From Clostridium beijerinckii HUN142 (GTDB lineage: Bacteria; Bacillota; Clostridia; Clostridiales; Clostridiaceae): a stretch of DNA of 64,000 bases. Below, piece by piece: positions 9,497 to 18,877 of the stretch. Numbering within the stretch: the stretch's first letter is position 1; each line of letters starts with the position of its first letter. The notes below the pieces were generated by a model. It was not told where the DNA came from, made no database searches, and worked only from the letters and a program-made list of their open reading frames with translations. The translations under genes were made by a program, and so were the position numbers. Location: NCBI RefSeq assembly GCF_000621745.1, contig NZ_JHXK01000031.1, positions 1 through 64,000 on the forward strand. Direction: 5' to 3'.

Positions 9497-10060
9497 TTAA
9501 AAATAAGAGAGAGCTTCCTCATACATAAGGTCATGGCCAAGTGAGTTCATATGAATTCCATCTAAATAAATATCATTCTTATTATATGTCAAATTGTAGA
9601 AGTCTATAAATTGCAGGCTATATTTATTACATAATTTAATAAGTTCATCTTTTAAATATGAGAGTTCTTTTTCTGCATAAGAATAAAGATGGGAAGGAGA
9701 AAAAAGCGAGTTGGCCATTTCACCAATAATTTTAGGGGGAATGCCTAAAGTCACTTTTGAACCTATACTTAGTCCGTCTTTAATCATTATTTCAATATTA
9801 CTAATTATAAAAGGAATCTTACGTCCTAGAAGAAGATCATTGCTACCACCCATTATAAAAATTTTTAATGGAGAATATATTAAAACATCATCATTATAGC
9901 GAGTAAGCATTGAAGTGGTAGTGTCACCATTACAAGCCTTATTTAATGATGAAAGAGCGCGCTCTTGCGTAAGTTTGTAGACCCAAGAATTTTGTTTAGC
10001 CACTCCATACCCTAAAGTTAGACTATCTCCAAAGAAAATTATATCAAGTTTATTATTCAT
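9497..10060 (-). CDS. SGNH/GDSL-family hydrolase
   Basis: The GDSL lipase/esterase fold is shown by block I (FFGDSLTLGYG, nucleophile Ser), block II (CNGDTT), block III (GGSNDL) and block V (DGIHMNSLGH, catalytic Asp and His). All four catalytic positions are present. It has no signal peptide, so it acts in the cytoplasm, possibly on acyl or acetyl esters. Length 187 residues is normal. It is the second gene of a minus-strand pair, 21 bases after the RusA-like gene. Confidence 0.88.
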   Translation of the reverse strand: MNNKLDIIFFGDSLTLGYGVAKQNSWVYKLTQERALSSLNKACNGDTTTSMLTRYNDDVLIYSPLKIFIMGGSNDLLLGRKIPFIISNIEIMIKDGLSIGSKVTLGIPPKIIGEMANSLFSPSHLYSYAEKELSYLKDELIKLCNKYSLQFIDFYNLTYNKNDIYLDGIHMNSLGHDLMYEEALSYF

Positions 10061-10081
10061 ATACAGACTCCTTTTATATAG

Positions 10082-10780
10082 TTAGAATAATTTGTTAAAG
10101 CACTTTTTACATATTAATGTTTTTCCTGAATCGGCCTTTATATAATCATCTGAGATAATGGCTTTATTGCAAATGCTACATATAGTCATTTCACTAGATA
10201 TTAATGCGTTAGAAGAAGCTTTTTTTGCTTGTTTCCCACGTTTATTTTCAGCATTGCAATTAAGTTTATTTTTTTGAGAATCAGTTACAGAACTACTAGT
10301 TTTATCAGATAGTATATTTCTTCTTATCGGAGAATATAATTTAGGTTTCAAGGAAGTAGTTCTTTTAGCAATTTTATAACTAAAATCATATTCACTTTCA
10401 GTAAAGAGTTCTAGTTCAAATCTTGGATTTTCTTTGTCATAATACTCTTCTGTAAAGATTTTAGTTATCTGAGCATCGTTTATAATTAATCCACTTTTTT
10501 CAATACCATCAAATATACTTTTTGTAATATTAATGGTATCTGGATGACGCTTCTCACTTTTATAATATACTCTTAGTAAAGCTATTAGGCTTTCAGAAAA
10601 AATAATATCAGGATTTTGATTTCTTGCAAGTAGCGCTATTTCCTGTTCGTATAGTGCATACCTATCATGATATTTTCCAGAGCTATGCGGCAGGATTGCA
10701 CGTCCATTCATATTGTGTAATTTAAAATTAGATTTTGTAATTGGTGATCCTTTAATTATAACTTTAGCATAGTTAGACAT
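10082..10780 (-). CDS. RusA-like protein with C-terminal zinc ribbon
   Basis: Residues ~5-125 resemble RusA Holliday-junction resolvases, with the region HPDTINITKSIFDGI followed by LIINDAQI. Asp81 and Asp102 are 21 residues apart, as are the catalytic Asp70 and Asp91 of E. coli RusA, but the position matching the essential Asp72 is Ile83. A low-complexity basic linker (about 150-195) leads to a zinc ribbon with Cys201, Cys204, Cys224 and Cys227. No phage genes surround it, which is unusual because RusA proteins are mostly phage-borne. Nuclease activity is uncertain. Confidence 0.6.
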   Translation of the reverse strand: MSNYAKVIIKGSPITKSNFKLHNMNGRAILPHSSGKYHDRYALYEQEIALLARNQNPDIIFSESLIALLRVYYKSEKRHPDTINITKSIFDGIEKSGLIINDAQITKIFTEEYYDKENPRFELELFTESEYDFSYKIAKRTTSLKPKLYSPIRRNILSDKTSSSVTDSQKNKLNCNAENKRGKQAKKASSNALISSEMTICSICNKAIISDDYIKADSGKTLICKKCFNKLF

Positions 10781-11255
10781 TTAAATTCTCCTTGTAAAAG
10801 TATATTTACTATTTCAAATATACATTATATAGACTTTTTATACAATAAGCCAATATTATAATGGGATTTTAAGCGTAAGATATAGGATAAGTGTATTTTT
10901 GAAACTAAAAAAATTGAACTTTGAGAATATTGCATATATAAAGTATAATGTTTTAGTAATTAAAATGTAGAATAGTTGGTGCATTAAAATATATAATTTT
11001 ATAAATATTAAGAAGATATTAAACAATGTATAAATACGAGATTTTATCTTTTTTTTAAGATAAAATAGATTTTAGATAGATTAAATATTATACTTGTAAA
11101 GTACTTAATTTATCTGCTCTTAATTTTAACTAATATATCAAAAATTTTATTGGTTAAATTAGCTGAAGTTAAGTTCTAGATAGGCTTAATAAGCTTATTT
11201 AGATAGATCATAATAAAGAATTTTATTTAAATTGTAATAAAAAGAGGTATTAGAT
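10781..11255. other. Intergenic region, 475 bases, no gene
   Basis: This is AT-rich DNA between divergent genes, and no reading frame is supported. It holds a perfect 10-base inverted repeat (ATTTTATCTT/AAGATAAAAT at 11041-11066) with six T in the loop. A second imperfect hairpin lies near 11126-11158. Promoters for both flanking genes should lie here, but no convincing one was found. Confidence 0.6.
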
Positions 11256-12275
11256 ATGGATAAAAAAATAATTTTGGCAATAGAATCAAGTTGTGATGAA
11301 ACTGCTGCTGCTGTTGTAGTGAATGGTAGAGACGTTCTATCAAATATAATTGCATCACAAATTGATACTCATAAAAAGTTTGGAGGAGTGGTTCCAGAAG
11401 TTGCATCAAGAATGCATATTGAGGCAGTAGATAGTGTTGTAAAGGCTGCGTTATTAGAAGCAGGAATTTCAATAGATGATGTTGATGCAATAGGAGTAAC
11501 TTATGGACCAGGACTTGTTGGGGCACTTTTAGTTGGTCTTCAATACGCAAAAGGATTAGCATTAGGGTCGAAAAAGCCTTTGATTGGAGTTAATCATATA
11601 CAAGGGCATATTAGTGCAAATTTTATTGAGCATAAGGATCTAAAACCACCATTTGTTTCACTAGTAGTTTCAGGAGGACATACTTTTATTGTGCATGTAA
11701 AGGGATATAGAGATTTTGAGGTTATTGGTCAAACAAGAGATGATGCAGCAGGAGAAGCTTATGACAAGGTGGCAAGAGCATTAGAACTTGGATATCCAGG
11801 AGGTCCGAAAATAGATAAGCTAGCTAAGGAAGGAAATAAAGATGCAATAGTATTTCCAAGAGCAAAGTTTCAGGATGATACACTAGATTTTTCTTTTAGT
11901 GGAGTTAAATCAGCTGTGCTTAATTATTTGAATAAAGCAAAAATGAAGGAAGAACAGATAAATAAAGCTGATATCGCCGCATCATTTCAAAATGCAATAA
12001 TAGATGTATTAAAGACTAATCTATTCTTAACTTGCGAGAGAAGGGGAGTAAAAAGGATTGCAGTGGCAGGTGGTGTTGCATCAAACTCTTGTTTACGAGA
12101 AACTTTGCTAGAGGAAGGTAGAAAAAAAGGAATTGAAATTCTATTTCCATCACCTATATTATGTACAGATAATGCAGCAATGATAGGAAGTGCAGCATAT
12201 TTCAACTATCAAGAGGGAGCAGTATCAGATTTAAATATAAATGCAAAACCTAACTTAAAACTAGGGGAGAGGTAG
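11256..12275 (+). CDS. tsaD: tRNA N6-adenosine threonylcarbamoyltransferase TsaD
   Basis: TsaD transfers the threonylcarbamoyl group from TC-AMP to A37 of ANN-decoding tRNAs. The ASKHA-fold starts with [16 protein letters not shown], and metal-binding His residues are in SRMHIEAV and NHIQGH. The family pattern GGHT (VSGGHTFIV) and the late GGVASN are present. Length 339 residues is standard. The start ATG follows AAAGAGGT. The matching TC-AMP synthase gene is at 45066 in the same window. The next gene starts nine bases after the stop. Confidence 0.97.
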   Translation: MDKKIILAIESSCDETAAAVVVNGRDVLSNIIASQIDTHKKFGGVVPEVASRMHIEAVDSVVKAALLEAGISIDDVDAIGVTYGPGLVGALLVGLQYAKGLALGSKKPLIGVNHIQGHISANFIEHKDLKPPFVSLVVSGGHTFIVHVKGYRDFEVIGQTRDDAAGEAYDKVARALELGYPGGPKIDKLAKEGNKDAIVFPRAKFQDDTLDFSFSGVKSAVLNYLNKAKMKEEQINKADIAASFQNAIIDVLKTNLFLTCERRGVKRIAVAGGVASNSCLRETLLEEGRKKGIEILFPSPILCTDNAAMIGSAAYFNYQEGAVSDLNINAKPNLKLGER

Positions 12276-12284
12276 AGGCTAGGT

Positions 12285-13286
12285 ATGAAGCTATTATCAC
12301 ATTCAAATGGAGTACATAAGGTTGAGAAAAATAAAACCAACAAGAGGAGCATTTTTAAAAAGTGTATTATCGTTTTTGTGGGATTATTTATCTTTGGTTT
12401 TCTAGTACAGATTTTAAATGACTTTGTAGATAGTACAAGATTAAAATCAAGATTTAAGTATGTCAGAATAGATGGACGTAAAATGGAGTATAAACTTAAG
12501 ACTGGTGGAGATTATACTGTAGTATTTGATGGATCAATTGGAACTACAATGTATGAATGGGATGAGGTTTGCAAGTCATTAGAGGAAAAGAAGATATCAA
12601 CCTTTACATATAATAGAAAAGGATATGGATTTAATGATGGTGGAGACAATAGAACACCAGAAGAGCAGGCGAAAGATTTGAAAGCATTGCTTAGGAAAGC
12701 TGGAGCACCAGAGCCCTACGTTTTAGTTGGAGAGGAGTATGGCAGCTTGGTTCTTAGTAACTTTGCTAATTTGTATTCAGATTCAGTAGCAGGCGTTGTA
12801 TTGGTTAATCCAATATCAGAAGAAAATATTCAAACTAAGGAATTTAAGGATAGTGTTAAATCTAAATATTACAGAAGTATATTTGAGAAAATAGGTACAA
12901 ATTTTAGTTTGACTGCATTACTGAATAAAGCAGGGCTAACTATGGAAAATGATACTTTTAAAAAGTATCTAAATCAAAATGAATTAGATGAATTTTATAG
13001 TTTTGAAAATAAAAAAAATTATAAACAGGCAGTTTCAAATGAACTAGAAAATCTATATAAAGGCGTTTCTAATAGTCAAACTAATGGATTATTGGGAAAC
13101 AAACCATTCTATTTAATAACTAATAACGAAGATGATCCAGTTAAAAAAATTGCTAATCCAGCAGCAACAACTATATATAAAGAAGAAATAGAAGGATCTC
13201 CAATGTCTATATTAGATTCTAACTCAGTTGTTAATGGCGTAAATAGTGTTTTAAAGGATGCAAAAAAGGTAGCTAAAAAATCGTAA
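12285..13286 (+). CDS. Membrane-anchored alpha/beta-hydrolase-fold protein, catalytic residues missing
   Basis: One membrane segment at about residues 26-46 anchors an extracytoplasmic alpha/beta-hydrolase domain, recognisable by FTYNRKGYGFNDGG and by YVLVGEEYGSLVLSNFA followed by GVVLVNP. In active relatives the elbow reads GxSxG; here it is GEEYG, with Glu151 in place of Ser. The usual C-terminal catalytic His region reads GSPMSILDSNS, without His. Both changes suggest a pseudoenzyme with a binding or sensing role. It starts nine bases after tsaD and is probably co-transcribed. Substrate or ligand is unknown. Confidence 0.75.
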   Translation: MKLLSHSNGVHKVEKNKTNKRSIFKKCIIVFVGLFIFGFLVQILNDFVDSTRLKSRFKYVRIDGRKMEYKLKTGGDYTVVFDGSIGTTMYEWDEVCKSLEEKKISTFTYNRKGYGFNDGGDNRTPEEQAKDLKALLRKAGAPEPYVLVGEEYGSLVLSNFANLYSDSVAGVVLVNPISEENIQTKEFKDSVKSKYYRSIFEKIGTNFSLTALLNKAGLTMENDTFKKYLNQNELDEFYSFENKKNYKQAVSNELENLYKGVSNSQTNGLLGNKPFYLITNNEDDPVKKIANPAATTIYKEEIEGSPMSILDSNSVVNGVNSVLKDAKKVAKKS

Positions 13287-13310
13287 TACTAAATATGCAT
13301 ATTTTCTTAA

Positions 13311-13341
13311 GTATTGAGTATTATTGAATATTTAAGAAATA
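13311..13341. repeat. Inverted repeat upstream of htrA
   Basis: TTTCTTAA pairs with TTAAGAAA, with further TATT/AATA pairing. No T-run follows, so it may be a weak terminator or an operator. Confidence 0.4.
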
Positions 13342-13547
13342 AAGCTTCTATTAGGCTAAATTTCATAAAAAATTATATCAAATTATATATTCTTGTCATT
13401 TGTTTGACACATAATAAATCTATACTAACACTATAAAGATAATACTAGTAGATATTTAAAGTATGCTAATATACTTTATAAGAACGAATTTGTATAGTTT
13501 AATTACTAGTCATATAAGTTGAGAATTGATATATAGGAGGAAAATAC

Positions 13548-14780
13548 ATGAATAATAATGATAATAATGAGAAATTTATTGATGTAGAATCATTACCGGT
13601 AGATAAAGGTCAGCAAGTTGCATGGGAAAATTGTTTTCAAAATAGTAATAGTTATGTAGAGCCGAAGAAAAAGAAAGGAAGAGGTTTGCGTATACTAGGA
13701 AAGATTGCAGGAGTTTTAGTTCTTACAATGATAGGGGGAGCGGTTGGAAGTGCTGCTACTTACTCATTAATGAAAACTAATAATGTTGCTGCTACAAAAC
13801 AAATAACAAGTTATATTCCACAATCCTTCACAGCAAGCACTCCTGATGCAATGTCAGCAGCAGATGCATTTAATAAAGTTGCTCCAGCAGTTGTCATTGT
13901 TTCAACGAAAGGTTCATCTAATAGTGGATTTATAAACGGTGAAGTTGAGGGGATGGGATCAGGATTTATTATAAATGAAGAGGGATATATACTAACTAAT
14001 TATCATGTAATTGCAAATGCCAAAGAAATTACAGTCACTTTAAGTGATAATACTGAAGTAAGTGCAACAGTAGTAAATTACGATCAAAAGAAAGATATTG
14101 CAATGCTTAAATTAAAAGACGGAACCAAGGTTCCAGCAGTTGCAGAACTTGGAGATTCTGATCAGATATATCCAGGTGCGGAAGTTATAGCAATCGGAAC
14201 GCCTCTTTCAAAGAACTTTGCTCAAACACTTACAAAGGGAGTTATAAGTGGTAGTAATAGGACTATAGAAGGGGAAAATGGAGAAAGCGTTAATCTGATT
14301 CAAACCGATGCGGCTATTAATCCTGGAAATAGTGGAGGTCCATTAGTAAATGCTAAAGGGCAAGTTATAGGAATAAATTCTATGAAGATAGGTTCTGATG
14401 CATCAGGATCATCAACACCGGTTGAAGGTATAGGGTTTGCAATACCTATAAATGAAGTTAAAAATAAGATAGATGCTTTATCAAAGCCTATATTAAATTT
14501 AGGAATTCAAATAAGAGAACTTGATAGTGCTACTGCTAAGAAATACGATTTGGTAGAAGGAATATATGTATCTTCTGTTGAGGAATATTCACCTGCTGAA
14601 AAAGGTGGGCTTAAGATCGGGGATATCATTGTTAAATGTGACGGAAAGGAATCTAAGACATTTGATGAACTTAAGGCAATAAAGGAAAGTAAAAATGCTG
14701 GTGATACTATGAAGATAGAGGTAATTAGGGATAAGAAAACTGTTGATTTGTCAGTTGTATTAGAAGAAAAATCTAATTAG
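13548..14780 (+). CDS. htrA: HtrA/DegP-type serine protease with PDZ domain
   Basis: This is a membrane-anchored quality-control protease. A cytoplasmic basic stretch (KKKKGRG) and one membrane segment at about 48-70 are followed by a trypsin-like domain. Its triad is visible: His153 (TNYHVI), Asp183 (KKDIAML) and Ser262 (NPGNSGGP). A single PDZ domain occupies about 315-405 and is expected to recognise C-termini of misfolded exported proteins. Length 410 residues is typical of Gram-positive HtrA. The ATG follows GGAGG. It stands alone, with a 260-base leader upstream and a terminator behind. Confidence 0.95.
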   Translation: MNNNDNNEKFIDVESLPVDKGQQVAWENCFQNSNSYVEPKKKKGRGLRILGKIAGVLVLTMIGGAVGSAATYSLMKTNNVAATKQITSYIPQSFTASTPDAMSAADAFNKVAPAVVIVSTKGSSNSGFINGEVEGMGSGFIINEEGYILTNYHVIANAKEITVTLSDNTEVSATVVNYDQKKDIAMLKLKDGTKVPAVAELGDSDQIYPGAEVIAIGTPLSKNFAQTLTKGVISGSNRTIEGENGESVNLIQTDAAINPGNSGGPLVNAKGQVIGINSMKIGSDASGSSTPVEGIGFAIPINEVKNKIDALSKPILNLGIQIRELDSATAKKYDLVEGIYVSSVEEYSPAEKGGLKIGDIIVKCDGKESKTFDELKAIKESKNAGDTMKIEVIRDKKTVDLSVVLEEKSN

Positions 14781-14819
14781 AATCCTTCTAGATAAAAGTT
14801 AAATGTATCTGATTATTAA

Positions 14820-14861
14820 AACTAGAATTGATAAATATAATATTATCAATTCTAGTTTTTA
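14820..14861 (+). terminator. Terminator after htrA
   Basis: Perfect 15-base stem AACTAGAATTGATAA/TTATCAATTCTAGTT followed by T. Confidence 0.9.
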
Positions 14862-14981
14862 TTGCATCAAAATAATATTCTTTAAAACTTTAAAGAAAAG
14901 TAGTAAAATTAAAGATTATAAGGGTAAGGTATCTTGGTTCATTAGTTTTTTAGATATCTAAATGGAGAAGGGGATAAATAT

Positions 14982-15290
14982 ATGGAGGAAATAATATTAA
15001 ACATAATAATGCACAGCGGGGAAGCACGAACTTTTTCTATGGAAGCAATTACTTTAGCTAAAGAAGGTAATTTTGATAGGGCTAAAGAACTAATAGTAAA
15101 AGCTGATGAAGAATTAGGATATGCACACAATTCTCAAACAAGTTTGATTCAAGGGGAAGCTGTAAATGAGAAAATAGAATTTTCCTTGCTTTTAGTTCAT
15201 GCGCAAGACCACTTAATGACGACAATGGTTTTAAAGGATTTGGCAGTTGAATTAATAGAAGTGCATAAAAAAATAAGTTCTATCAAATAG
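14982..15290 (+). CDS. PTS lactose/cellobiose-family IIA protein (orphan)
   Basis: The 102 residues match the all-helical IIA-Lac family: HSGEARTFSMEAITLAKEG at the N-terminus and VHAQDHLMTTMVLKDLA around the phosphorylated His (His73 in the VHAQDH motif). It would accept phosphate from HPr and pass it to a IIB protein. No IIB or IIC gene is nearby. It is followed after 12 bases by a solute-binding-like protein gene, forming an apparent two-gene operon. It could serve a distant transporter or have a regulatory role. Confidence 0.9.
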   Translation: MEEIILNIIMHSGEARTFSMEAITLAKEGNFDRAKELIVKADEELGYAHNSQTSLIQGEAVNEKIEFSLLLVHAQDHLMTTMVLKDLAVELIEVHKKISSIK

Positions 15291-15302
15291 AGGTATATAA
15301 AT

Positions 15303-16457
15303 ATGAAAAATAAAATTAAATATGCTATTGTATTTTCAATTCTTTTGTTAATGGGAATAGTAAGTATTAATTTATTTCAACCGAATAAAGAGCAGCAAGT
15401 TAGAGGAAATATAGAACTTTTAGTAAGCGAGAATTCCTATGACTATCTAGTTGAGTGCGCAAATAATTTTATGAAAGAGAATGATAGGACTCTAATAAGT
15501 GTAAAGAAGTTAGAAAACTATAACCAAATAATTAATTATAATTCAGAAGGAAGTTCGAAATCAAAAATTTCTAACATAGCGCAAATAGACAGATTTAGTT
15601 TTGATAAACTAAAATTGGACGACTATGAGTACTATAATAAAGATGATAAACTCTTGAGCGAATACGCTAAGAATTTTTCTAAGTATAGGGTGGCTCAAGT
15701 TAAATATGGTGATAATTCCATAGGGATACCATTAACATCTAGACCATTAGCTTTTTATGTCAGAGAAGATATGCTAAAGAGTTATGGTTATGAAAGGGAT
15801 AGTTTGAACACGTGGGATGATATCATAAGGATTGGAAAGGATATTCATGAAAAAAGTAACGGGAAGATATTTATAATAAATGCAACTGATCATGATTATG
15901 AGGATTTAATCGATTTAGTAACCATGGAAACACTAAGTGATGGTGATAAAAGCATAGATGTAGTTAAGTCAGAAGTTCAAGCTATGATAAAAAAACTAGA
16001 GGATAATAATATTTTAAATTTACAAAGTGGAGGGGAATTTTTAGCAAGAATATCTTCTATCAATGCTATGAAGGAAATAGCAGCACTAGAGGTTCCTTGC
16101 GAATGGAGTGTTAATAATGTGCCTAGCCTTAAACCAGGAGCTAATAAGTTTTTTTCATCAGAAGGAGATAATTTGCTAATATTAAATCAAAACAGCGAGA
16201 ATGACAAGTTAGTTGAAAAATTTATAACTTATGTAATAACTAACAATAAGGAGGCTGTTAAGTATGTGAAGGCTGGAAAGTTTTTCTCAAGTTATCTATA
16301 TACTTATAACACTAAAGATATTGAAGAACCTGTGAAAAATTTTATTGGGAATAGTCCTCTTGTAGTATTAAGCAATATAGAAGAAAAAACTCCAAGCATA
16401 AGTAATTATGATGAATATATAAAGATAAAACAAGAACTTAGAATAAATAACAGTTAA
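15303..16457 (+). CDS. Membrane-anchored extracellular solute-binding-like protein
   Basis: Residues ~7-25 form an uncleaved signal or anchor without a lipobox Cys, so this is not a standard lipoprotein. The rest resembles family 1 sugar-binding proteins of ABC transporters: IPLTSRPLAFYVREDML, then LNTWDDIIRIGKDI, and a C-terminal helical part. The usual ABC permease genes are absent. It is paired with the PTS IIA gene 12 bases upstream. A sensory or co-receptor role is possible but unproven. Confidence 0.65.
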   Translation: MKNKIKYAIVFSILLLMGIVSINLFQPNKEQQVRGNIELLVSENSYDYLVECANNFMKENDRTLISVKKLENYNQIINYNSEGSSKSKISNIAQIDRFSFDKLKLDDYEYYNKDDKLLSEYAKNFSKYRVAQVKYGDNSIGIPLTSRPLAFYVREDMLKSYGYERDSLNTWDDIIRIGKDIHEKSNGKIFIINATDHDYEDLIDLVTMETLSDGDKSIDVVKSEVQAMIKKLEDNNILNLQSGGEFLARISSINAMKEIAALEVPCEWSVNNVPSLKPGANKFFSSEGDNLLILNQNSENDKLVEKFITYVITNNKEAVKYVKAGKFFSSYLYTYNTKDIEEPVKNFIGNSPLVVLSNIEEKTPSISNYDEYIKIKQELRINNS

Positions 16458-16487
16458 CAATAATAAATCATATTATTAATTTTGAAT

Positions 16488-16545
16488 AATCAGCATTATG
16501 AGAAAAACATTAAAGTATTTCTTATAATGCTGATTTGATTTTAAA
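16488..16545. terminator. Terminator between convergent genes
   Basis: AATCAGCATTAT/ATAATGCTGATT, extended by AGAAA/TTTCT, with TGATTTT on the plus side. Confidence 0.8.
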
Positions 16546-16613
16546 TAGTATTTAAAATATCACTCTGAATTCAAATTTGATTGTATATTGACGATTTGAG
16601 TAACTATAAAAAT

Positions 16614-17732
16614 TTAAGTTGTTAAACTTTTATAGGCTTTTAAGGTGTTTTGGGCGGTTTTATTCCAAGTAAAGTTAAGACTTCTTAGGTAGCCTTTTTC
16701 ACTAAGCTCAGCTTTTAAAGTTTCATTATTCAAAAGATCTACTAAAGCTTTTTCTAATTCTCCTATATTATATGGATTTATCAAAATTGCACTATCACCA
16801 GTTACTTCTGGAATAGAAGTTATGGAAGAGGTTATAACTGGAGCCTTACAGCTCATTGCTTCAAGTGGAGGAAGTCCAAATCCTTCATAGAAGGAAGGGT
16901 ATACAAATGCATCACACCCGCTATAAAGAACAGGAAGAATATCATCTTCTATATATCCACAAAAAACAACTTTATCTTGTAAGTTATTTTCTTGAACAAA
17001 TGAAAATAACTTTTCACCCTCATCTTTTAATGGACCTCCAAGTAATAACTTATAAGGTTTATTCAAGTCTTTATAAATTTTACAAAATGATTTGATTAAC
17101 CCTAAAGCATTTTTTCTTAAACTAAATCCACCTATATATAGTATATAAGGATCATCAACCTTAAAAGTGTTCTTTACATATAGCCTACATTCATTTTTAT
17201 CTAATGGTTTAAAATTATTATTAGCTGCAAGCGGAGTTACAAATATTTTTTCTTCGGGATAAAAACTAAAGAACTTCAATATATCTTTTTTAGAGTATTC
17301 AGAAACTGTTAAAATACCCGATGAATTAGAGATTATATTTGGCATATTATTTAAAAATCGCTCCAAGTATCCTTTACCAACAGTTTCAGGCATTGTATAT
17401 GGAATTAGATCATGAATTGTAACTATAGTTGGTATTTTTGTATCAAAATCTAATCCTATTCCGTTTTGAGGGATATGATATAGATCGGCATGAATCTTGG
17501 TCAGTGTGTTAGGTATATAACATTTTTCATAAAAACCGCCATGTCTACCTGAAGAATAAATTATATTAACATTTTCTTTATTAAATTCCTTGTTGAATTT
17601 TCCAGAGCAAAATAAAGTGAATTTATCATTTGAATCTAAAGAAAGAACTTCTGATATAAGATTACTAGTATAAGTACCAATTCCAGTTCCTTGATGTAAA
17701 GTGGAACTACGAGCGTCAATGGCAATTTTCAT
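16614..17732 (-). CDS. GT4-family glycosyltransferase (spore-coat island)
   Basis: This is a retaining GT-B glycosyltransferase. The N-terminal motif GTGIGTYTSNL marks the acceptor domain, and the donor-binding domain has LYIGGFSLRKN and YPSFYEGFGLPPLEAMSC with the paired Glu residues. Length 372 residues is normal. The ATG follows GAGGTG. It resembles the glycosyltransferase at 21084 in length and in motif order, so the two are probably paralogues. It diverges from a CotS-type gene. Its likely job is glycan addition to spore surface material, inferred from context only. Confidence 0.88.
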   Translation of the reverse strand: MKIAIDARSSTLHQGTGIGTYTSNLISEVLSLDSNDKFTLFCSGKFNKEFNKENVNIIYSSGRHGGFYEKCYIPNTLTKIHADLYHIPQNGIGLDFDTKIPTIVTIHDLIPYTMPETVGKGYLERFLNNMPNIISNSSGILTVSEYSKKDILKFFSFYPEEKIFVTPLAANNNFKPLDKNECRLYVKNTFKVDDPYILYIGGFSLRKNALGLIKSFCKIYKDLNKPYKLLLGGPLKDEGEKLFSFVQENNLQDKVVFCGYIEDDILPVLYSGCDAFVYPSFYEGFGLPPLEAMSCKAPVITSSITSIPEVTGDSAILINPYNIGELEKALVDLLNNETLKAELSEKGYLRSLNFTWNKTAQNTLKAYKSLTT

Positions 17733-17800
17733 ATGAACACCTCAATAAAATACATATATAGTATAGAATATTATTTGTTTTTATTTTTGTGAATATAAAT

Positions 17801-17829
17801 CACAATAAATTATTTGAGCACATATAATA
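17801..17829 (+). promoter_or_regulatory. Sigma-K-like promoter before the first cotS-type gene
   Basis: CACA, 16 bases, then CATATAATA, matching the sigma-K consensus mACm and CATAnnnTA. It lies 30 bases upstream of the start codon. Confidence 0.6.
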
Positions 17830-17859
17830 AAAATAAATAATAGCTGGTAGGAAAAGTTA

Positions 17860-18876
17860 ATGGAGAATAATAAGGAGATACCTAAAATTAAAGGCTATAT
17901 TGAAGAAAATTATAATTTAGATGTAGAGGATATTGAAAAAGTAAAAAATAGTTATAAAGTTACCACAAAAGATGAGAGATATTGTTTAAAAGTAGTTAAA
18001 TATGAATTCTCTCACTTTTATTTTATTTTATCTGCAATGAAACATTTACAAAGAAATGGATTTAGAGATATTCCTGAATTCATTATGAATAAAGAAAAAA
18101 AAGAATATGGGAACATAGAAGGAAAGTATGCTTATTTAACAAAATGGATTCCATCAAGAGTAAGTAATTATGATAATCCAATAGAATTAGCTATGGTATC
18201 AAATGAGCTTGCAAAATTGCATGAGTGCAGCAAAGGTTTTACATTAGAGAAAGAAATGAAACCAAGGATTGGATGGTTTTCATGGATTGATGTTTTTGAA
18301 ACAAGAAAAAGAGAAATACTTGATTTTAAAAATAGAATAAGTCAAAAAGCTTATAAATCTGATTTTGATTTATTATATTTGGAGAATATCAAAAAAGAAT
18401 TAAACAGAGCAGAAAAAAGTATAGCAGGTCTTCAAAAAAATAATTATGTGAAGATTATGGAGAAGGAAGTTTTTTTTAGAGGATTTTGCCATCATGATTA
18501 TGCTCATCATAATATATTAATAGATAATAAGAAAAATATTAATATTATAGATTTTGATTATTGCATACTAGATTCACACCTTCATGACGTATCTTCTTTA
18601 TTAATAAGAGCAATGAAAGATGGAAAATGGGAAAGTGACAAATGCGATCTAATCTTAAATGCCTATAGTGAGAGAATAGAAATAAGAAAAGAAGAACTGT
18701 CTATAATAAGAGAATTCATAAGATTTCCTCAGGCCTTCTGGCAAATAGGTTTACAGGTTTATTGGGAACAGCAACCATGGGGCGAAGAATTTTTCATTAA
18801 TAAGTTAGAGAAGTATTTAAACGATTGTGAATTTAGAGAAGAGTTTGTTGATAGTTATTTTAGTGGGGGAAATTAA
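17860..18876 (+). CDS. CotS-family spore coat kinase-like protein 1
   Basis: The fold is that of the aminoglycoside phosphotransferase/CotS family. The catalytic loop is FCHHDYAHHNILI and the metal-binding segment NIIDFDYC, so the kinase residues are present. The C-terminal helices include the recurrent segment IRFPQAFWQIG. Length 338 residues fits. B. subtilis CotS is an inner-coat protein of this family. The next gene starts one base after the stop, so the two are translationally linked. The substrate, if any, is unknown. Confidence 0.85.
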   Translation: MENNKEIPKIKGYIEENYNLDVEDIEKVKNSYKVTTKDERYCLKVVKYEFSHFYFILSAMKHLQRNGFRDIPEFIMNKEKKEYGNIEGKYAYLTKWIPSRVSNYDNPIELAMVSNELAKLHECSKGFTLEKEMKPRIGWFSWIDVFETRKREILDFKNRISQKAYKSDFDLLYLENIKKELNRAEKSIAGLQKNNYVKIMEKEVFFRGFCHHDYAHHNILIDNKKNINIIDFDYCILDSHLHDVSSLLIRAMKDGKWESDKCDLILNAYSERIEIRKEELSIIREFIRFPQAFWQIGLQVYWEQQPWGEEFFINKLEKYLNDCEFREEFVDSYFSGGN

Positions 18877-18877
18877 T

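Noticed and set aside
10781-11255. T-box, riboswitch or small RNA in the gap before tsaD
   Set aside because: Hairpins are AT-rich and isolated, with no conserved T-box or riboswitch core and no promoter-terminator pair.
11227-11562. A 111-codon minus-strand frame rich in Leu and Gln overlapping tsaD
   Set aside because: It is the antisense of well-conserved tsaD codons, has a composition typical of shadow frames, and has no ribosome site.
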